64,000 bases of DNA from Acetobacteroides hydrogenigenes (GCF_004340205.1 NZ_SLWB01000001.1:558001-622000); one strand, 5' to 3'. Shown: positions 8,023 to 16,838, counted from the stretch's first letter. Made by a program: numbers and translations. The notes: generated by a model from the letters alone, not told the origin.

Positions 8023-9132
8023 TTAAGCTGTTTTCTTTTGGTATAGGGCGATGGCTAACGTCATAGCAACAACGGCGTAAACAGCCAACGAGCCCAGCGG
8101 AACGGCAATGTCCGAAAGCGTAGCCCCCTTCAGCATCACCATTCGAATAATCAGGATGAAGTAGGAGATCGGGTTGAGCTTGTTAATCCATATTGCCCAC
8201 TGCGGCATGCTCTCGACGATGTTGAAAAGCCCGCTCATCATCAGGAAAAGCATCATGAAGAACCAGCTAACGAACATCGACTGCTGCTGAGTGCTCGATT
8301 GGTTGGAGATTAGCGTTCCGAGCGCAATCACCACAAGAAGGTAGGTGATGGTGGTTAACAAAAGCGTCCCCACAGAGCCTACGAACGGAATTCCGAAAGC
8401 AATCCTTCCTAGGAGAACACCCAAACCTATCTCGAAAAGCCCAATGATGAGGAACGGCAGCACCTTCCCCACAATGAATTGCCATTTCTTGATGGGCGTA
8501 ACGTTTAGCTGCTCGATGGTACCGATCTCCTTCTCGCGCACCAGGTTCATCCCCGAAAGGAAAAGCCCAATGGCGGTAACCAGTATCACCAGGATTCCGG
8601 GGAACATGTAAATCTTGAAGTCGAGCGTTGGATTAAACCAGAACTGCGGACGAACGTCGGCGGCGTAAACGTTATCGATGGCGCCCGGAGGTAGCTTGGT
8701 GCGGTTGAAATCGCCGATAATCGAGTTCGCGTAAGCATTTGCCAGCGTTGCCTGCGTAGTGTTGATGGCGTTAACCAGCAGCTGCACGTCCACCTTTCCA
8801 TCCCTCACCTGGTTTAGGCTAAACCTTTCGGGGATAATCAGCGCCAAGTCCGCCTTACCGCTATTGATGAGGTCCATTGCCTGTTGGCTGCTCTGCGGAT
8901 AATCCTTCAGCAGGAAGAAGGATGATCCGACGAACTTATTTACCAATTCGCGCGAGTCGGAACTTCTACTGTTATCCACCACCACTAAATTCAACGACGT
9001 CACATCGAAGGTAACCGCGTGGATTAGTACCAGCAGCTGAACCACTGGTAAAATAAATATAATGGGAAGCATACTCCTGTTTCGGAATATCTGCCTAAAC
9101 TCTTTCTGAAGTATAAATAGAACGGTTCGCAT
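8023..9132 (-). CDS. ABC-2 type multidrug efflux permease (YbhR/YhhJ-like)
   Basis: 369 residues. One N-terminal helix (about 22-42) is followed by a large periplasmic loop to about 175, then five helices to the C-terminus. The conserved inner-face segment LVREKEIGTIEQLNVTPI lies before the second transmembrane block, typical of YhiP/YbhR/YhhJ proteins. It forms half of the membrane channel with the second permease (9286-10395), powered by the two ATPases upstream. A 153-bp gap with repeats separates it from that permease. The substrate cannot be told. Confidence 0.85.
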   Translation of the reverse strand: MRTVLFILQKEFRQIFRNRSMLPIIFILPVVQLLVLIHAVTFDVTSLNLVVVDNSRSSDSRELVNKFVGSSFFLLKDYPQSSQQAMDLINSGKADLALIIPERFSLNQVRDGKVDVQLLVNAINTTQATLANAYANSIIGDFNRTKLPPGAIDNVYAADVRPQFWFNPTLDFKIYMFPGILVILVTAIGLFLSGMNLVREKEIGTIEQLNVTPIKKWQFIVGKVLPFLIIGLFEIGLGVLLGRIAFGIPFVGSVGTLLLTTITYLLVVIALGTLISNQSSTQQQSMFVSWFFMMLFLMMSGLFNIVESMPQWAIWINKLNPISYFILIIRMVMLKGATLSDIAVPLGSLAVYAVVAMTLAIALYQKKTA

Positions 9133-9142
9133 AGCTTTTGTT

Positions 9143-9285
9143 TGAAGAAGTTATTTCAGGAGTTAGACGAAGTTAGATGAAGTTAAAAGAAGAAGGAGTA
9201 ATCTCACGAATTGGTTTCCTAGAACGCAAGCCATTCGTATAACTTCCTTTAACTTCTGAAATAACTCCGTATAACTTCATATATT
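9143..9285. repeat. GAAGTTA decamer array with an inverted copy
   Basis: On the plus strand GAAGTTA-like motifs start at 9148, 9159, 9169 and 9179; the inverted form TAACTTC starts at 9240, 9250, 9262 and 9272. Spacing is 10-12 bp, one helical turn. The two blocks face each other across about 55 bp, so the transcript of the efflux operon could fold into a long imperfect hairpin between the two permease genes. It fills the whole intergenic gap. Confidence 0.55.
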
Positions 9286-10395
9286 TTACTCCAGCCTTAC
9301 CTTAAATTTCTTAATACTACCAATGATAAAGATGGCGGTGAAGCCAACAACGACGAGCGTTTCCTTCCACACCCCCACCAGATCGCTTCCCTTCAGCATT
9401 ATTCCTTTAACGATGACGATGAACCAACGTGCAGGAATGATGTTGCAGATAACCTGAAGCCACGAGGGCATATTCTCGACGGGGTAGATGAAACCCGAGA
9501 GCAGCATGGTTGGCATCAGCAGCGCAAACATCGATATGAACATCGCCTGCTGCTCGCTTGCCGAAACCGTAGAGATAAGGATGCCCAGCGAAAGCGCCAT
9601 CAGGATGAAGAGCATGCTTTCCGCCAGCAGCAGAACGTAGCTGCCGCGTATCGGAAGCCCAAACACGTACTGGCTTAGCAGCAGGATGACAACCGCATTA
9701 ATAAACGACAGGAAGAAGTAAGGAAGCACCTTGCCCATTATTATCTGCGACGGACGTAAAGGCGATACCAGCAGGATCTCCATCGTTCCGCGCTCCTTCT
9801 CGCGAGCAATGGTTATGGAGGTCATCATGGCGGAGATCAGCATTAGGATAAGCGCCATGGTTCCCGGAACAAACATGAAGACGTTTTGCTGTTCCTCGTT
9901 GTACACCATTCGTGGTTGAACGATCACGCCTCTATTCATATCCTGGTGAAAGATATCGTTCACCGCCTTGTTAACGATCTGCGAGGTGTAACCTACCGAT
10001 GCGTTGGCAACGTTAGGCTCGGCGGCGTCGGCAACAACCTGCACCAGCGCCTTTTTTCGATCCACCAGGTTTCTTTCAAAGTTAGCGTCGAACACCACAA
10101 CCATCTTCACCTTCCCCGAGCGTAGCGCCTCGTGCACCTGCGATTCGTCCGTCAGGAAATCCGTACACTGGAAGTAGTTGGAAGCATCCAACGCGCCAAT
10201 TATCTTTTTGGTGGTAGCATCCTTGCTTTTGTCGAGCACCGCAACGTTAGCGTTCTTCAGCTCGTTGGTAATAACGTATCCGAACAGCAGCAACTGCACA
10301 ATCGGCATACCAAAAAGGATGAGCATCGAGCGTTTATCCCTGAAGATATGCTTAAACTCCTTCGACAAAAAGCTACTAAGCCTATTTTGTTTCAT
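9286..10395 (-). CDS. ABC-2 type multidrug efflux permease (YbhS-like)
   Basis: 369 residues, the same length and layout as its neighbour: an N-terminal helix (about 22-42), a periplasmic loop containing PRMVYNEEQQNVFMFVPG, and five C-terminal helices. The inner-face motif AREKERGTMEILLVSPL is typical of the family. The two permeases are clearly related but diverged, so they probably form a heterodimer. It starts 208 bp after the ATPase gene, a gap that contains a solitary element end and a low-complexity tract. Confidence 0.85.
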   Translation of the reverse strand: MKQNRLSSFLSKEFKHIFRDKRSMLILFGMPIVQLLLFGYVITNELKNANVAVLDKSKDATTKKIIGALDASNYFQCTDFLTDESQVHEALRSGKVKMVVVFDANFERNLVDRKKALVQVVADAAEPNVANASVGYTSQIVNKAVNDIFHQDMNRGVIVQPRMVYNEEQQNVFMFVPGTMALILMLISAMMTSITIAREKERGTMEILLVSPLRPSQIIMGKVLPYFFLSFINAVVILLLSQYVFGLPIRGSYVLLLAESMLFILMALSLGILISTVSASEQQAMFISMFALLMPTMLLSGFIYPVENMPSWLQVICNIIPARWFIVIVKGIMLKGSDLVGVWKETLVVVGFTAIFIIGSIKKFKVRLE

Positions 10396-10467
10396 ATTCT
10401 ACTTCATTAGTTTGATGTAAGTGCCGAGTTTTCGAGATTGAGGGATAACCTTATTTATAAGTCCTTT

Positions 10468-10503
10468 ACCCACCCCTACCCCTCCTAAGGAGGGGATAAC
10501 GAA
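10468..10503. repeat. Solitary end of the DUF559-associated element family
   Basis: ACCCACCCCTACCCCTCCT, AAGGAGGGGATAACG is base-for-base the same as the right ends at 5717 and 6325 over more than 30 bp. I see no partner end; a faint AGGGATAACC at 10441 might be a remnant. It sits between the ATPase and permease genes of the efflux operon. Confidence 0.75.
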
Positions 10504-10537
10504 TCTCTTTTCTAAAACATCGCTTAATTCTCCAATT

Positions 10538-10606
10538 TCTCTATTCACTTCTCCCCACTCACTATTCCTTTCAACCTAATCTCTATTCCCCACTCCCTAC
10601 TCCCTA
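10538..10606. repeat. Low-complexity CACTCCCTACTCCCTAT tract
   Basis: Pyrimidine-rich sequence with repeats of ACTC and CCCTACT. Its start (TCTATTCACTTCT) recurs at 12281 between two other genes of the same operon. No coding or RNA structure seen. Confidence 0.5.
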
Positions 10607-11332
10607 TCGGGCAAGCTTTAGGAAGACCTCGTCCATGGTTTCTGCCTTATAGGCATCCTTAAGCATCGTTGGGGTATCGAGCGCCTCAATTTTGCCGTTT
10701 ACCATAATGGTAACGCGGTTGCAGTACTCCGCTTCGTCCATGTAGTGGGTGGTTACGAACACGGTTATCCCGCGTTCGGTAGCCTCGTATATCAACTCCC
10801 AGAACTGTCGGCGCGTTATGGGATCAACGCCGCCCGTTGGCTCGTCAAGGAATACGATTTTGGGGTCGTGGAATATGGCAACGGAGAAGGCTAGCTTCTG
10901 CTTCCAGCCAAGCGGAAGCGATGCAACAAGGGTATTACGCTCCTCGTAAAGACCTAACCGCCGGAGCAGGTCCTCCGACTTCTGCTTGATCTCCTTCATC
11001 GCCATTCCGTAGATGCCTCCGTAGAATCGGATGTTCTCGGCAACCGTTAGGTCCTCGTATAGCGAGAACTTCTGGCTCATGTAGCCGATATTGCGCTTAA
11101 TCAACTCGGTTTGCGTAAAGGCATCAAAGCCTGCCACCGAAATTTTCCCCGATGTGGGCGAGGATAGTCCGCAAAGGATCTTAATGGCGGTGGTTTTCCC
11201 GGCACCATTTGCCCCTAGGAATCCGAATATCTCGCCTTGGTAAACGTCGAAGGTCAAATGGTCGTTGGCAACAAAGCTGCCGAACTTCTTTACCAGATCT
11301 TTAACCTCTATTATCTTGCTATCGGTAATCAT
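10604..11332 (-). CDS. ABC transporter ATPase (second half of a YbhF-type pair)
   Basis: 242 residues. Walker A GANGAGKTT near residue 40, Walker B IVFLDEPTGGVD, and an H-loop TTHYMDEAEYC. The signature motif reads LPLGWKQK instead of the canonical LSGGQ, a variant also found in one of the two ATPase domains of YbhF/RbbA-like exporters. It energises the two permeases. In E. coli the paired domains are one polypeptide (YbhF); here they are two genes 20 bp apart. The role in efflux comes from context; the substrate is unknown. Confidence 0.9.
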   Translation of the reverse strand: MITDSKIIEVKDLVKKFGSFVANDHLTFDVYQGEIFGFLGANGAGKTTAIKILCGLSSPTSGKISVAGFDAFTQTELIKRNIGYMSQKFSLYEDLTVAENIRFYGGIYGMAMKEIKQKSEDLLRRLGLYEERNTLVASLPLGWKQKLAFSVAIFHDPKIVFLDEPTGGVDPITRRQFWELIYEATERGITVFVTTHYMDEAEYCNRVTIMVNGKIEALDTPTMLKDAYKAETMDEVFLKLAR

Positions 11333-11352
11333 AATTTTAAAGATGAAAAAGG

Positions 11353-12276
11353 TTATAGACCTGCGCCGCTACTTGCAACCATCAAATCCATAAAGCAGTC
11401 CTCGATGGTTGCCTCTGTTGGCTGTAAGGTTTGAGCAATTCCGCATTCCGACAGCTTCTGCTCAACACTCACTCTAGCATCTTCTCTTTTCAGCACAACG
11501 TGTACGTTCTGTCCAAAAGCAAATGCGCTTTCCACCTCGGGCATAACTCGTAATGCTTTAATCGATGCGTATATGTTTGCCGTTGGAAGAGCGTAGAGCG
11601 GCTTACTAAAGTCTTTTATTATGGCAGATGGACTATCGACCTTAAGAATTTCGCCCGACTGAATGAGCGCAACCCTATCGCAAAGGCTTGCCTCGTCCAT
11701 GTACGGCGTCGAAACTACAATGGTGATTCCATGCTGCTCGAGCATTTTAAGCATTTCCCAAAACTCCTTTCGCGATACAGCATCGACGCCCGTTGTAGGC
11801 TCATCGAGCAGCAGCAATTCAGGTTTGTGGATCAGCGCACAGGAGAGGGCTAGCTTCTGCTTCATTCCTCCTGAGAGTTTTCCTGCTGGTCTGTCCTTAA
11901 ATGGCTCCAGCATCTTAAACACAGGCTTAATCAGGTCGTAGTTTTCCTTTATCGTTGTCCCGAAAACCGATGCGAAGAAGTTGAGATTCTCCTCAACCGT
12001 CAGGTCGGGATAAAGCGAGAACTTTCCGGGCATATAGCCCACCATCTTTCGAATCTGCTTGTAGTCCTTCACCGAATCGAGCCCTAGTGCGGTTATCTTC
12101 CCCGACGAAGGAAGCAGAAGCGAGGCAATTAACCGAAACAAGGTTGTCTTGCCGGCACCATCTGGACCAATTATGCCAAATAGTTCTCCCTGTTCGATGC
12201 TCAACGAAACGCCTTTCAGCGCCTCCACTTCGCCAAAATGCTTTCTGATATTCTCTATGCTGAGTGCTATCATCAC
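11353..12276 (-). CDS. ABC transporter ATPase (first half of a YbhF-type pair)
   Basis: 307 residues. Walker A GPDGAGKTT near residue 38, a regular signature LSGGMKQK, Walker B LLLLDEPTTGVD, and the H-loop region STPYMDEASLC. The last 80 residues are an extra domain (EVESAFAFGQNVHVVLKRED) seen in drug-export ATPases of this group. It is the partner of the noncanonical ATPase that follows. It starts 30 bp after the HlyD gene, a gap holding the short tract at 12281. Confidence 0.9.
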   Translation of the reverse strand: MMIALSIENIRKHFGEVEALKGVSLSIEQGELFGIIGPDGAGKTTLFRLIASLLLPSSGKITALGLDSVKDYKQIRKMVGYMPGKFSLYPDLTVEENLNFFASVFGTTIKENYDLIKPVFKMLEPFKDRPAGKLSGGMKQKLALSCALIHKPELLLLDEPTTGVDAVSRKEFWEMLKMLEQHGITIVVSTPYMDEASLCDRVALIQSGEILKVDSPSAIIKDFSKPLYALPTANIYASIKALRVMPEVESAFAFGQNVHVVLKREDARVSVEQKLSECGIAQTLQPTEATIEDCFMDLMVASSGAGL

Positions 12277-12280
12277 TTTT

Positions 12281-12309
12281 TTCTATTCACTTCTCACTAC
12301 TCACTACTA
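12281..12309. repeat. Short TCACTACTCACTACTAG tract
   Basis: TCTATTCACTTCTCACTACT followed by CACTACT fills the gap between the HlyD and ATPase genes. It shares its first 13 bases with the tract at 10538. Confidence 0.4.
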
Positions 12310-13188
12310 GAAAACCACGCTACCTGGCATTCCAATCTTTAATCGACCATCGTTAGGCACGTTAACCTTTACGGCGTAAACCAAATCAACCCTTTCCTCC
12401 TTGGTTTGGATGATCTTTGGCGTAAACTCAGCCTGTGGCGAAACCCAGGTTACAACGCCCTCCAGCTTTTGGTCCGATTTCTTGTCCTTATCGATGTAGA
12501 CCGCAACCTTCTTACCAACCACCACCTTTGGAAGAAGCGAGCCTGAAACGTACACCTTTAGCACCAGCGTCTTGGTATCTGCAATCTTATAGAGTTGCTT
12601 ACCCGGAACAGCCAACTCTCCCTTTTCGATGTACTTATCGAGAATCGTTCCTGCAATTGGCGATTTAACCACCGACTTATTAACCAAATCGGTAACCTGC
12701 GACTCCTGCGAGGTAAGACTCTTAAGTTCACCTTGTATTCCTACCAATTGGCTCTTGGCTTGTGCAATTTGTCGGTTGATTACGTTCAATTGCCCGCTAA
12801 CATTATCGTAATCGCGCTGAGTTGCGGCTCCATCCTTTAGCATTGCAGAGATTCTGGCGTAATCTTTATCAGCTGTCTGCTTCTGTGCTTGAAGTACGGC
12901 AATCTGCGCTTCAATTGTCCCAACCTTCGATTGGGTTGCCTCCTTCATTCCTTGCATTTGATCGATCCTTAACCTATTCTGCAACGAGTCTATGGTGCAA
13001 AGAACCTGACCTACGCCCACTTCGTTACCTTCTACAGCCGAAGCCGAAGTTATTAGTCCGTTAACCTCCGAAGAAACAACCACCTCTACAGCCTCAAAAT
13101 TACCGTAAGCATCATTTTTCTCTTTTCCGCCATTGCAGCTGGTCAATGCTGCTATCGCCATTGCGGCTACCACTATATAAGCTTTCAT
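12307..13188 (-). CDS. HlyD/YbhG-family periplasmic adaptor lipoprotein
   Basis: 293 residues. A lipoprotein signal ends in the lipobox LTSC with Cys18, so it is anchored in a membrane facing the periplasm. After a biotinyl-lipoyl-like half motif (VVSSEVNGLITSASAVEGNE) comes a long coiled coil (about residues 70-160), then the second half motif (VKSPIAGTILDKYIEKGE) and a beta-barrel domain. This is the membrane-fusion protein linking the ABC-2 permeases to the TolC protein encoded 9 bp upstream. It matches YbhG/YhiI in size and order. Confidence 0.9.
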   Translation of the reverse strand: MKAYIVVAAMAIAALTSCNGGKEKNDAYGNFEAVEVVVSSEVNGLITSASAVEGNEVGVGQVLCTIDSLQNRLRIDQMQGMKEATQSKVGTIEAQIAVLQAQKQTADKDYARISAMLKDGAATQRDYDNVSGQLNVINRQIAQAKSQLVGIQGELKSLTSQESQVTDLVNKSVVKSPIAGTILDKYIEKGELAVPGKQLYKIADTKTLVLKVYVSGSLLPKVVVGKKVAVYIDKDKKSDQKLEGVVTWVSPQAEFTPKIIQTKEERVDLVYAVKVNVPNDGRLKIGMPGSVVF

Positions 13189-13197
13189 ATAATTCTA

Positions 13198-14451
13198 CTA
13201 TTTACCATTAATAATATTGACATTTACCCTACTAAACGCAAGCATAACCTTATGCATCTCGCGATTAAGCTCTGCCTGCTTCAGTTCTGTTTGACGACCT
13301 ACATAATCAGCCGCATCAATGGCACCATTATCGTACATCACCGAGTACAATTTAGCTACCTCTTCACGAGCAGCAATCACCTCCTCGTCAGTTTTCAAAA
13401 GGTTCTCATACTTCGATAATGACTTAGACTCCTGTGCCAACTCCATCTTCTGCGATTGCTCAAACATCGCCTGACGGGTGTCTACTATGTTCTGTTGAAA
13501 CCTTAAGATCTGTCGATCTCGCTTAGTGCTATTCCAATCAAAGATGTTCCAAGTTGCTTTCACCCCAACGTAGTAGAAAGAATCGAAGCTGTTGTTGAAC
13601 ATGTTCAGCGCAGGCTTACCGTATCCAACCTGACCAAATGCGGAAACCTTAGGCATTCGCTTTGCCGTATAGAGTTCGTTGGCCGCATCGAGCCTAGCCT
13701 TCTGCGACTTGAACAGTTCAAACTCAGGTCGCAATCCACCTGCCGATGGAGCCTCATCCCAAATAAAATCGGACGAATAGGAGATTGTTGATCCAACAAG
13801 TACTGCCAACGCATCAATTAGCCCATTCCTATCGCTTTCCGTTGATGCCATTTCCTGATTAAGCTTAACAATTTCAGCCTTAAGCAGCAGTTCGTTTGCC
13901 TTAAGTACCGCACCATTGCGTACACCCGACGATGTTTTGCTTAACTTCTGCATCAAATCGGCTTTAAGAGCCTCCTGTATCTTAAGTTGCTGCTTTTTAA
14001 GAACAATTCCATAGAAAAGTTGGGAAACACGCCCCTTCAGCGTATACAAATCAACTGCAACCTGCATGTTATCTGCAGTCAATCCAGCCAACTCCAACTT
14101 TCTAGAAGCGCTTACCTGACCTCCATCCCATATCAGCTGGCTTAAATCCACTGTAAGCTTATACTGATCCTTGTCGGGCGAAGCAATCGAAAAGCCCTTA
14201 ATTGGAAGGTTACTCAAATCCATGTGGGTAACATCCGATTGGTAGGTAGCCTGCGCATTAGCATCAACTTTGGGCAGATAAGCCGTTTTCAGGTTAGAAA
14301 TCTTCAAATTGGCAATCTGCTCGTAATCCTGCCTATCCTTTGCTCGTGGGTAGGTTTGCTCTGCTTTTTGCCAACAATCGGATAATCTTACCTCCTGAGC
14401 ATTGACAGTAATGGCTCCACCCAAAACAAGTACTAGTATTAATCGCATCAT
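13198..14451 (-). CDS. TolC-family outer-membrane efflux protein
   Basis: 417 residues with an N-terminal signal peptide ending near VNAQ (about residue 19). Two related helical halves with beta segments are seen, including YPKVDANAQATYQSD-like and MPKVSAFGQVGYGKP, the outer-membrane strands of the TolC fold. It makes the exit duct of the efflux complex. It follows the TetR gene by 10 bp and precedes the HlyD gene by 9 bp, clearly one operon. Confidence 0.9.
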   Translation of the reverse strand: MMRLILVLVLGGAITVNAQEVRLSDCWQKAEQTYPRAKDRQDYEQIANLKISNLKTAYLPKVDANAQATYQSDVTHMDLSNLPIKGFSIASPDKDQYKLTVDLSQLIWDGGQVSASRKLELAGLTADNMQVAVDLYTLKGRVSQLFYGIVLKKQQLKIQEALKADLMQKLSKTSSGVRNGAVLKANELLLKAEIVKLNQEMASTESDRNGLIDALAVLVGSTISYSSDFIWDEAPSAGGLRPEFELFKSQKARLDAANELYTAKRMPKVSAFGQVGYGKPALNMFNNSFDSFYYVGVKATWNIFDWNSTKRDRQILRFQQNIVDTRQAMFEQSQKMELAQESKSLSKYENLLKTDEEVIAAREEVAKLYSVMYDNGAIDAADYVGRQTELKQAELNREMHKVMLAFSRVNVNIINGK

Positions 14452-14461
14452 ATTTTATGGT

Positions 14462-15061
14462 TTATCTTTTAATTGCACTAATAACAAACTCTGCCAGCGT
14501 CTTCTTACGCTCCTCTATAAGCTTATCGAAATCCTCATCAGAAATTCCTCCTATTGTTTTAAAAATAGGAGCACCTGCAAACTGAAAGATGCTAAGTGAA
14601 ACCATATTCAACATAAGTTCTTCGCCTCTAATCGGTCTTACCTCGCCTCTGTCAACGGCCTCCTGAACTTTAGCATTAACGGCACCTAGCATATCCACAT
14701 CTTTCTCTGCCAAAATCTTCTCCAACAAATGAGGAACCCGGTTTATCTCCTTCATCACAAACATCGATATAGAAGGATTTTGCTTTAGGAATTCGATGTG
14801 CATTTCAAAGAAATTTCGAATGATTTCGCAAAGGGGCAAGTCTGACATAAATATCCCAAATATGCGAGGAAGAACATCACTAAACACCTGCATGTAAATT
14901 CCATCAAACAGATGCTGTTTAGATCGATAATAGTAATGAAGTGAAGCTTTGCTCATGCCTGCTTCATCCGCAATCTCTTGCATACGAGCACCATCAAGGC
15001 CTTTTTCCAAAAAAACCTTCTTCGCAGCGGCTAGTATTTTTTCTTCTGGTGACTGTTCCAT
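14462..15061 (-). CDS. TetR/AcrR-family repressor opening the efflux operon (CecR-like position)
   Basis: 199 residues. The TetR HTH is at residues 24-47 (MQEIADEAGMSKASLHYYY), followed by RSKQHLFDGI. The ligand domain is helical. First gene of the operon with TolC, HlyD, two ATPases and two permeases, the same arrangement as E. coli cecR (ybiH) ahead of ybhGFSR. A near-perfect inverted repeat overlapping a promoter -7 box lies 33-54 bp in front of the start, so it very likely represses itself and the pump until an inducer binds. Confidence 0.9.
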   Translation of the reverse strand: MEQSPEEKILAAAKKVFLEKGLDGARMQEIADEAGMSKASLHYYYRSKQHLFDGIYMQVFSDVLPRIFGIFMSDLPLCEIIRNFFEMHIEFLKQNPSISMFVMKEINRVPHLLEKILAEKDVDMLGAVNAKVQEAVDRGEVRPIRGEELMLNMVSLSIFQFAGAPIFKTIGGISDEDFDKLIEERKKTLAEFVISAIKR

Positions 15062-15093
15062 ACTATCAATAACTATTTGGTTTGATTATTTGG

Positions 15094-15115
15094 TTTAACC
15101 ACATGGTCAAAGGTA
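15094..15115 (-). promoter_or_regulatory. Efflux operon promoter -7 box overlapped by a TetR operator
   Basis: On the minus strand TACCTTTG (15115-15108) is an exact Bacteroidota -7 element (TAnnTTTG); a TTTAG at about 15140 is a weak -33. Overlapping it, 15094-15111 reads TTTAACCA CA TGGTCAAA, an inverted repeat with one mismatch between 8-bp arms. A bound repressor would cover the -7 box. The sequence is seen directly; the binding protein is inferred to be the TetR encoded 33 bp downstream. Confidence 0.65.
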
Positions 15116-15254
15116 GCCGATTTTTATTCATATCTCTAAATAGAAATATTTTTTGATGCGTTTTTAAACCTTTTTAAAATAAGCTATCTTAGCCCCCGAC
15201 ATTTTTAATGTTATAAATGAACGGTTTAATGTCGAACCTCAATCTTTTAAGACG

Positions 15255-15980
15255 ATGAAATCACTCAAACATACAATACAACTCCTAGTCCTACTCACCC
15301 TAATAGCTGAAATCCCGTTTCAGAGTACTGCTCAACGACGACGCTCTTATAGATCATCACAATCTAATGCTACATACAGCTATGGAGCAACTGCAGGATT
15401 TAACATCTCTAGTTTAGCACCTGAGAATGGCAGCAATTCAAACAATATGCTTGGATTCTTCGGCGGAGGTTTCTTTGAATACCGGTTCACAGAAAAGATA
15501 GGAGGACAGATTAATGTCAACTTTATTCAACTAGGAGGCGAAAAGATTCCTACAACCCTACTTTTTAGTCCAAATTCAATTTTTCTTTATGACGTTAAGT
15601 CTATAGATCTGTCAATTTATGGAATAGACGTCCCGCTAACTGCGAAGTATCACTTTACGGAGTTCTCCCCTGAATTCTACGTAAATCTTGGATTATCTGG
15701 AACATACATCCTAAAAGCACAAGCAGCACTAAATAAAGAAACATCGGTAGGTGGAATGTACTCCTCCAATACTACCTATGTTGATGTAACAAAGAAAGTA
15801 CAAAACCTGCAAGCCTGTGGTGTTGTAGGATGTGGAACCTCAATTCCCCTAGGAAATCTATCAATTCTGTTAGATATAACATTCCACTACGGCATTACGG
15901 ACCTTAGCGCAAATAACATTGCCGCCAACAACGGATTTAACTCTAAATTTCTAAAGGTAGGTGTAGGTGTTGTTTTCTAG
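15255..15980 (+). CDS. Outer-membrane beta-barrel protein (PorT-like fold)
   Basis: 241 residues with a signal peptide ending near STAQ (residue 26). The mature part has alternating hydrophobic strands (ATAGFNISSLA, GGQINVNFIQLGGEK, VDVPLTAKYHF-like, FYVNLGLSGTYIL) and ends in LKVGVGVVF, a terminal aromatic strand typical of outer-membrane barrels inserted by BamA. The pattern fits the outer-membrane beta-barrel family common in Bacteroidota. It is a single gene, transcribed away from the efflux operon. No specific function can be given. Confidence 0.75.
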   Translation: MKSLKHTIQLLVLLTLIAEIPFQSTAQRRRSYRSSQSNATYSYGATAGFNISSLAPENGSNSNNMLGFFGGGFFEYRFTEKIGGQINVNFIQLGGEKIPTTLLFSPNSIFLYDVKSIDLSIYGIDVPLTAKYHFTEFSPEFYVNLGLSGTYILKAQAALNKETSVGGMYSSNTTYVDVTKKVQNLQACGVVGCGTSIPLGNLSILLDITFHYGITDLSANNIAANNGFNSKFLKVGVGVVF

Positions 15981-15990
15981 AATAGCCTTG

Positions 15991-16503
15991 CTACTTTACC
16001 GTATGGTAAATGCGATTAACCAAGCCATCAACATCGATGCTTAATGCCGAAACCACTATACGGGCCAGTTCGTAGTACGGTTCTCTTCCTTCTAAAGTTT
16101 TCTCAATAAACTCAACAAGTTCCTCTTGTGTCTTATCCTTTAGAAGAGGACGGCTTTTTCGAGCTCCTTTTAAGCGACTTGCTAGGGCCATTGGCGTCAT
16201 CTTTAAATAGACCGTAACACCAGCATCCATCATCTTTTTCATATTATCGAAAAAACAAGGAGCACCACCGCCTGTTGAAACAAGAACGTTATCATATAGA
16301 GTACAAACATCGTTAACAGCTTCGTGCTCCCGCTCTCGAAAGCCCGCTTCTCCAACATCTTCGAACTGTTCGGGAATTGTTCTCCCATATTTTGATTCTA
16401 TATATCTATCCAAATCAATAAAATGTAAGCCAAGTTTACTAGCTAAACGCTTCCCTACGGTGGATTTACCACACCCCATATAGCCTATCAAGAAAATTCG
16501 CAT
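15991..16503 (-). CDS. aroK: Shikimate kinase
   Basis: 170 residues. It phosphorylates shikimate to shikimate 3-phosphate in aromatic amino acid synthesis. Walker A GYMGCGKST lies near residue 7, the substrate-binding Asp-Arg in DLDRYIESKYGR follows, then FREREHE and the GGGAP loop (STGGGAPCF), and an R-rich lid (RKSRPLLKD). The ATG at 16503 is chosen because the conserved N-terminus (MRIFLIGYMG) begins there; the frame is open further upstream but with unrelated residues. It converges with the barrel gene, 10 bp apart. Confidence 0.95.
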   Translation of the reverse strand: MRIFLIGYMGCGKSTVGKRLASKLGLHFIDLDRYIESKYGRTIPEQFEDVGEAGFREREHEAVNDVCTLYDNVLVSTGGGAPCFFDNMKKMMDAGVTVYLKMTPMALASRLKGARKSRPLLKDKTQEELVEFIEKTLEGREPYYELARIVVSALSIDVDGLVNRIYHTVK

Positions 16504-16838
16504 AGCAAAAAGAATAATACCGCGCTGGATTTTTGTGTAAAATAGCCATAATTTTGGGAATGTTACCACCTCTACCCCAAAGGAGCCTTCCCCTATTTAA
16601 CATTGTTTCGTCTTTTTTTAGTGCGTAAAGCAAACAAATTGCTGCTATTCTTCGTTTTACTTGTAGATTTTGCTTGATAATTGTTTGCGAAAGAAAAATT
16701 TGAAGAGCCGAAGTCAAATAAAGAAGCAAATCTCAAAGATGAGAATTTTGGCAATGAACAACAATTTATCCCTTATATTCCAACAGCCAGCTTTATTTTT
16801 TTAAGTAAAGTAACCATTTATTATTCCCAAATGGAAAG
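16504..16838. other. Gene-free stretch between aroK and the repeat-protein gene
   Basis: AT-rich, with no coding frame that has family support and no recognisable RNA. It must hold the aroK promoter on the minus strand, but no clean TAnnTTTG was found. Confidence 0.4.

Noticed and set aside
16466-16729. 87-codon minus-strand frame upstream of aroK
   Set aside because: It overlaps the aroK start in another frame, has no family similarity and looks like random AT-rich sequence.
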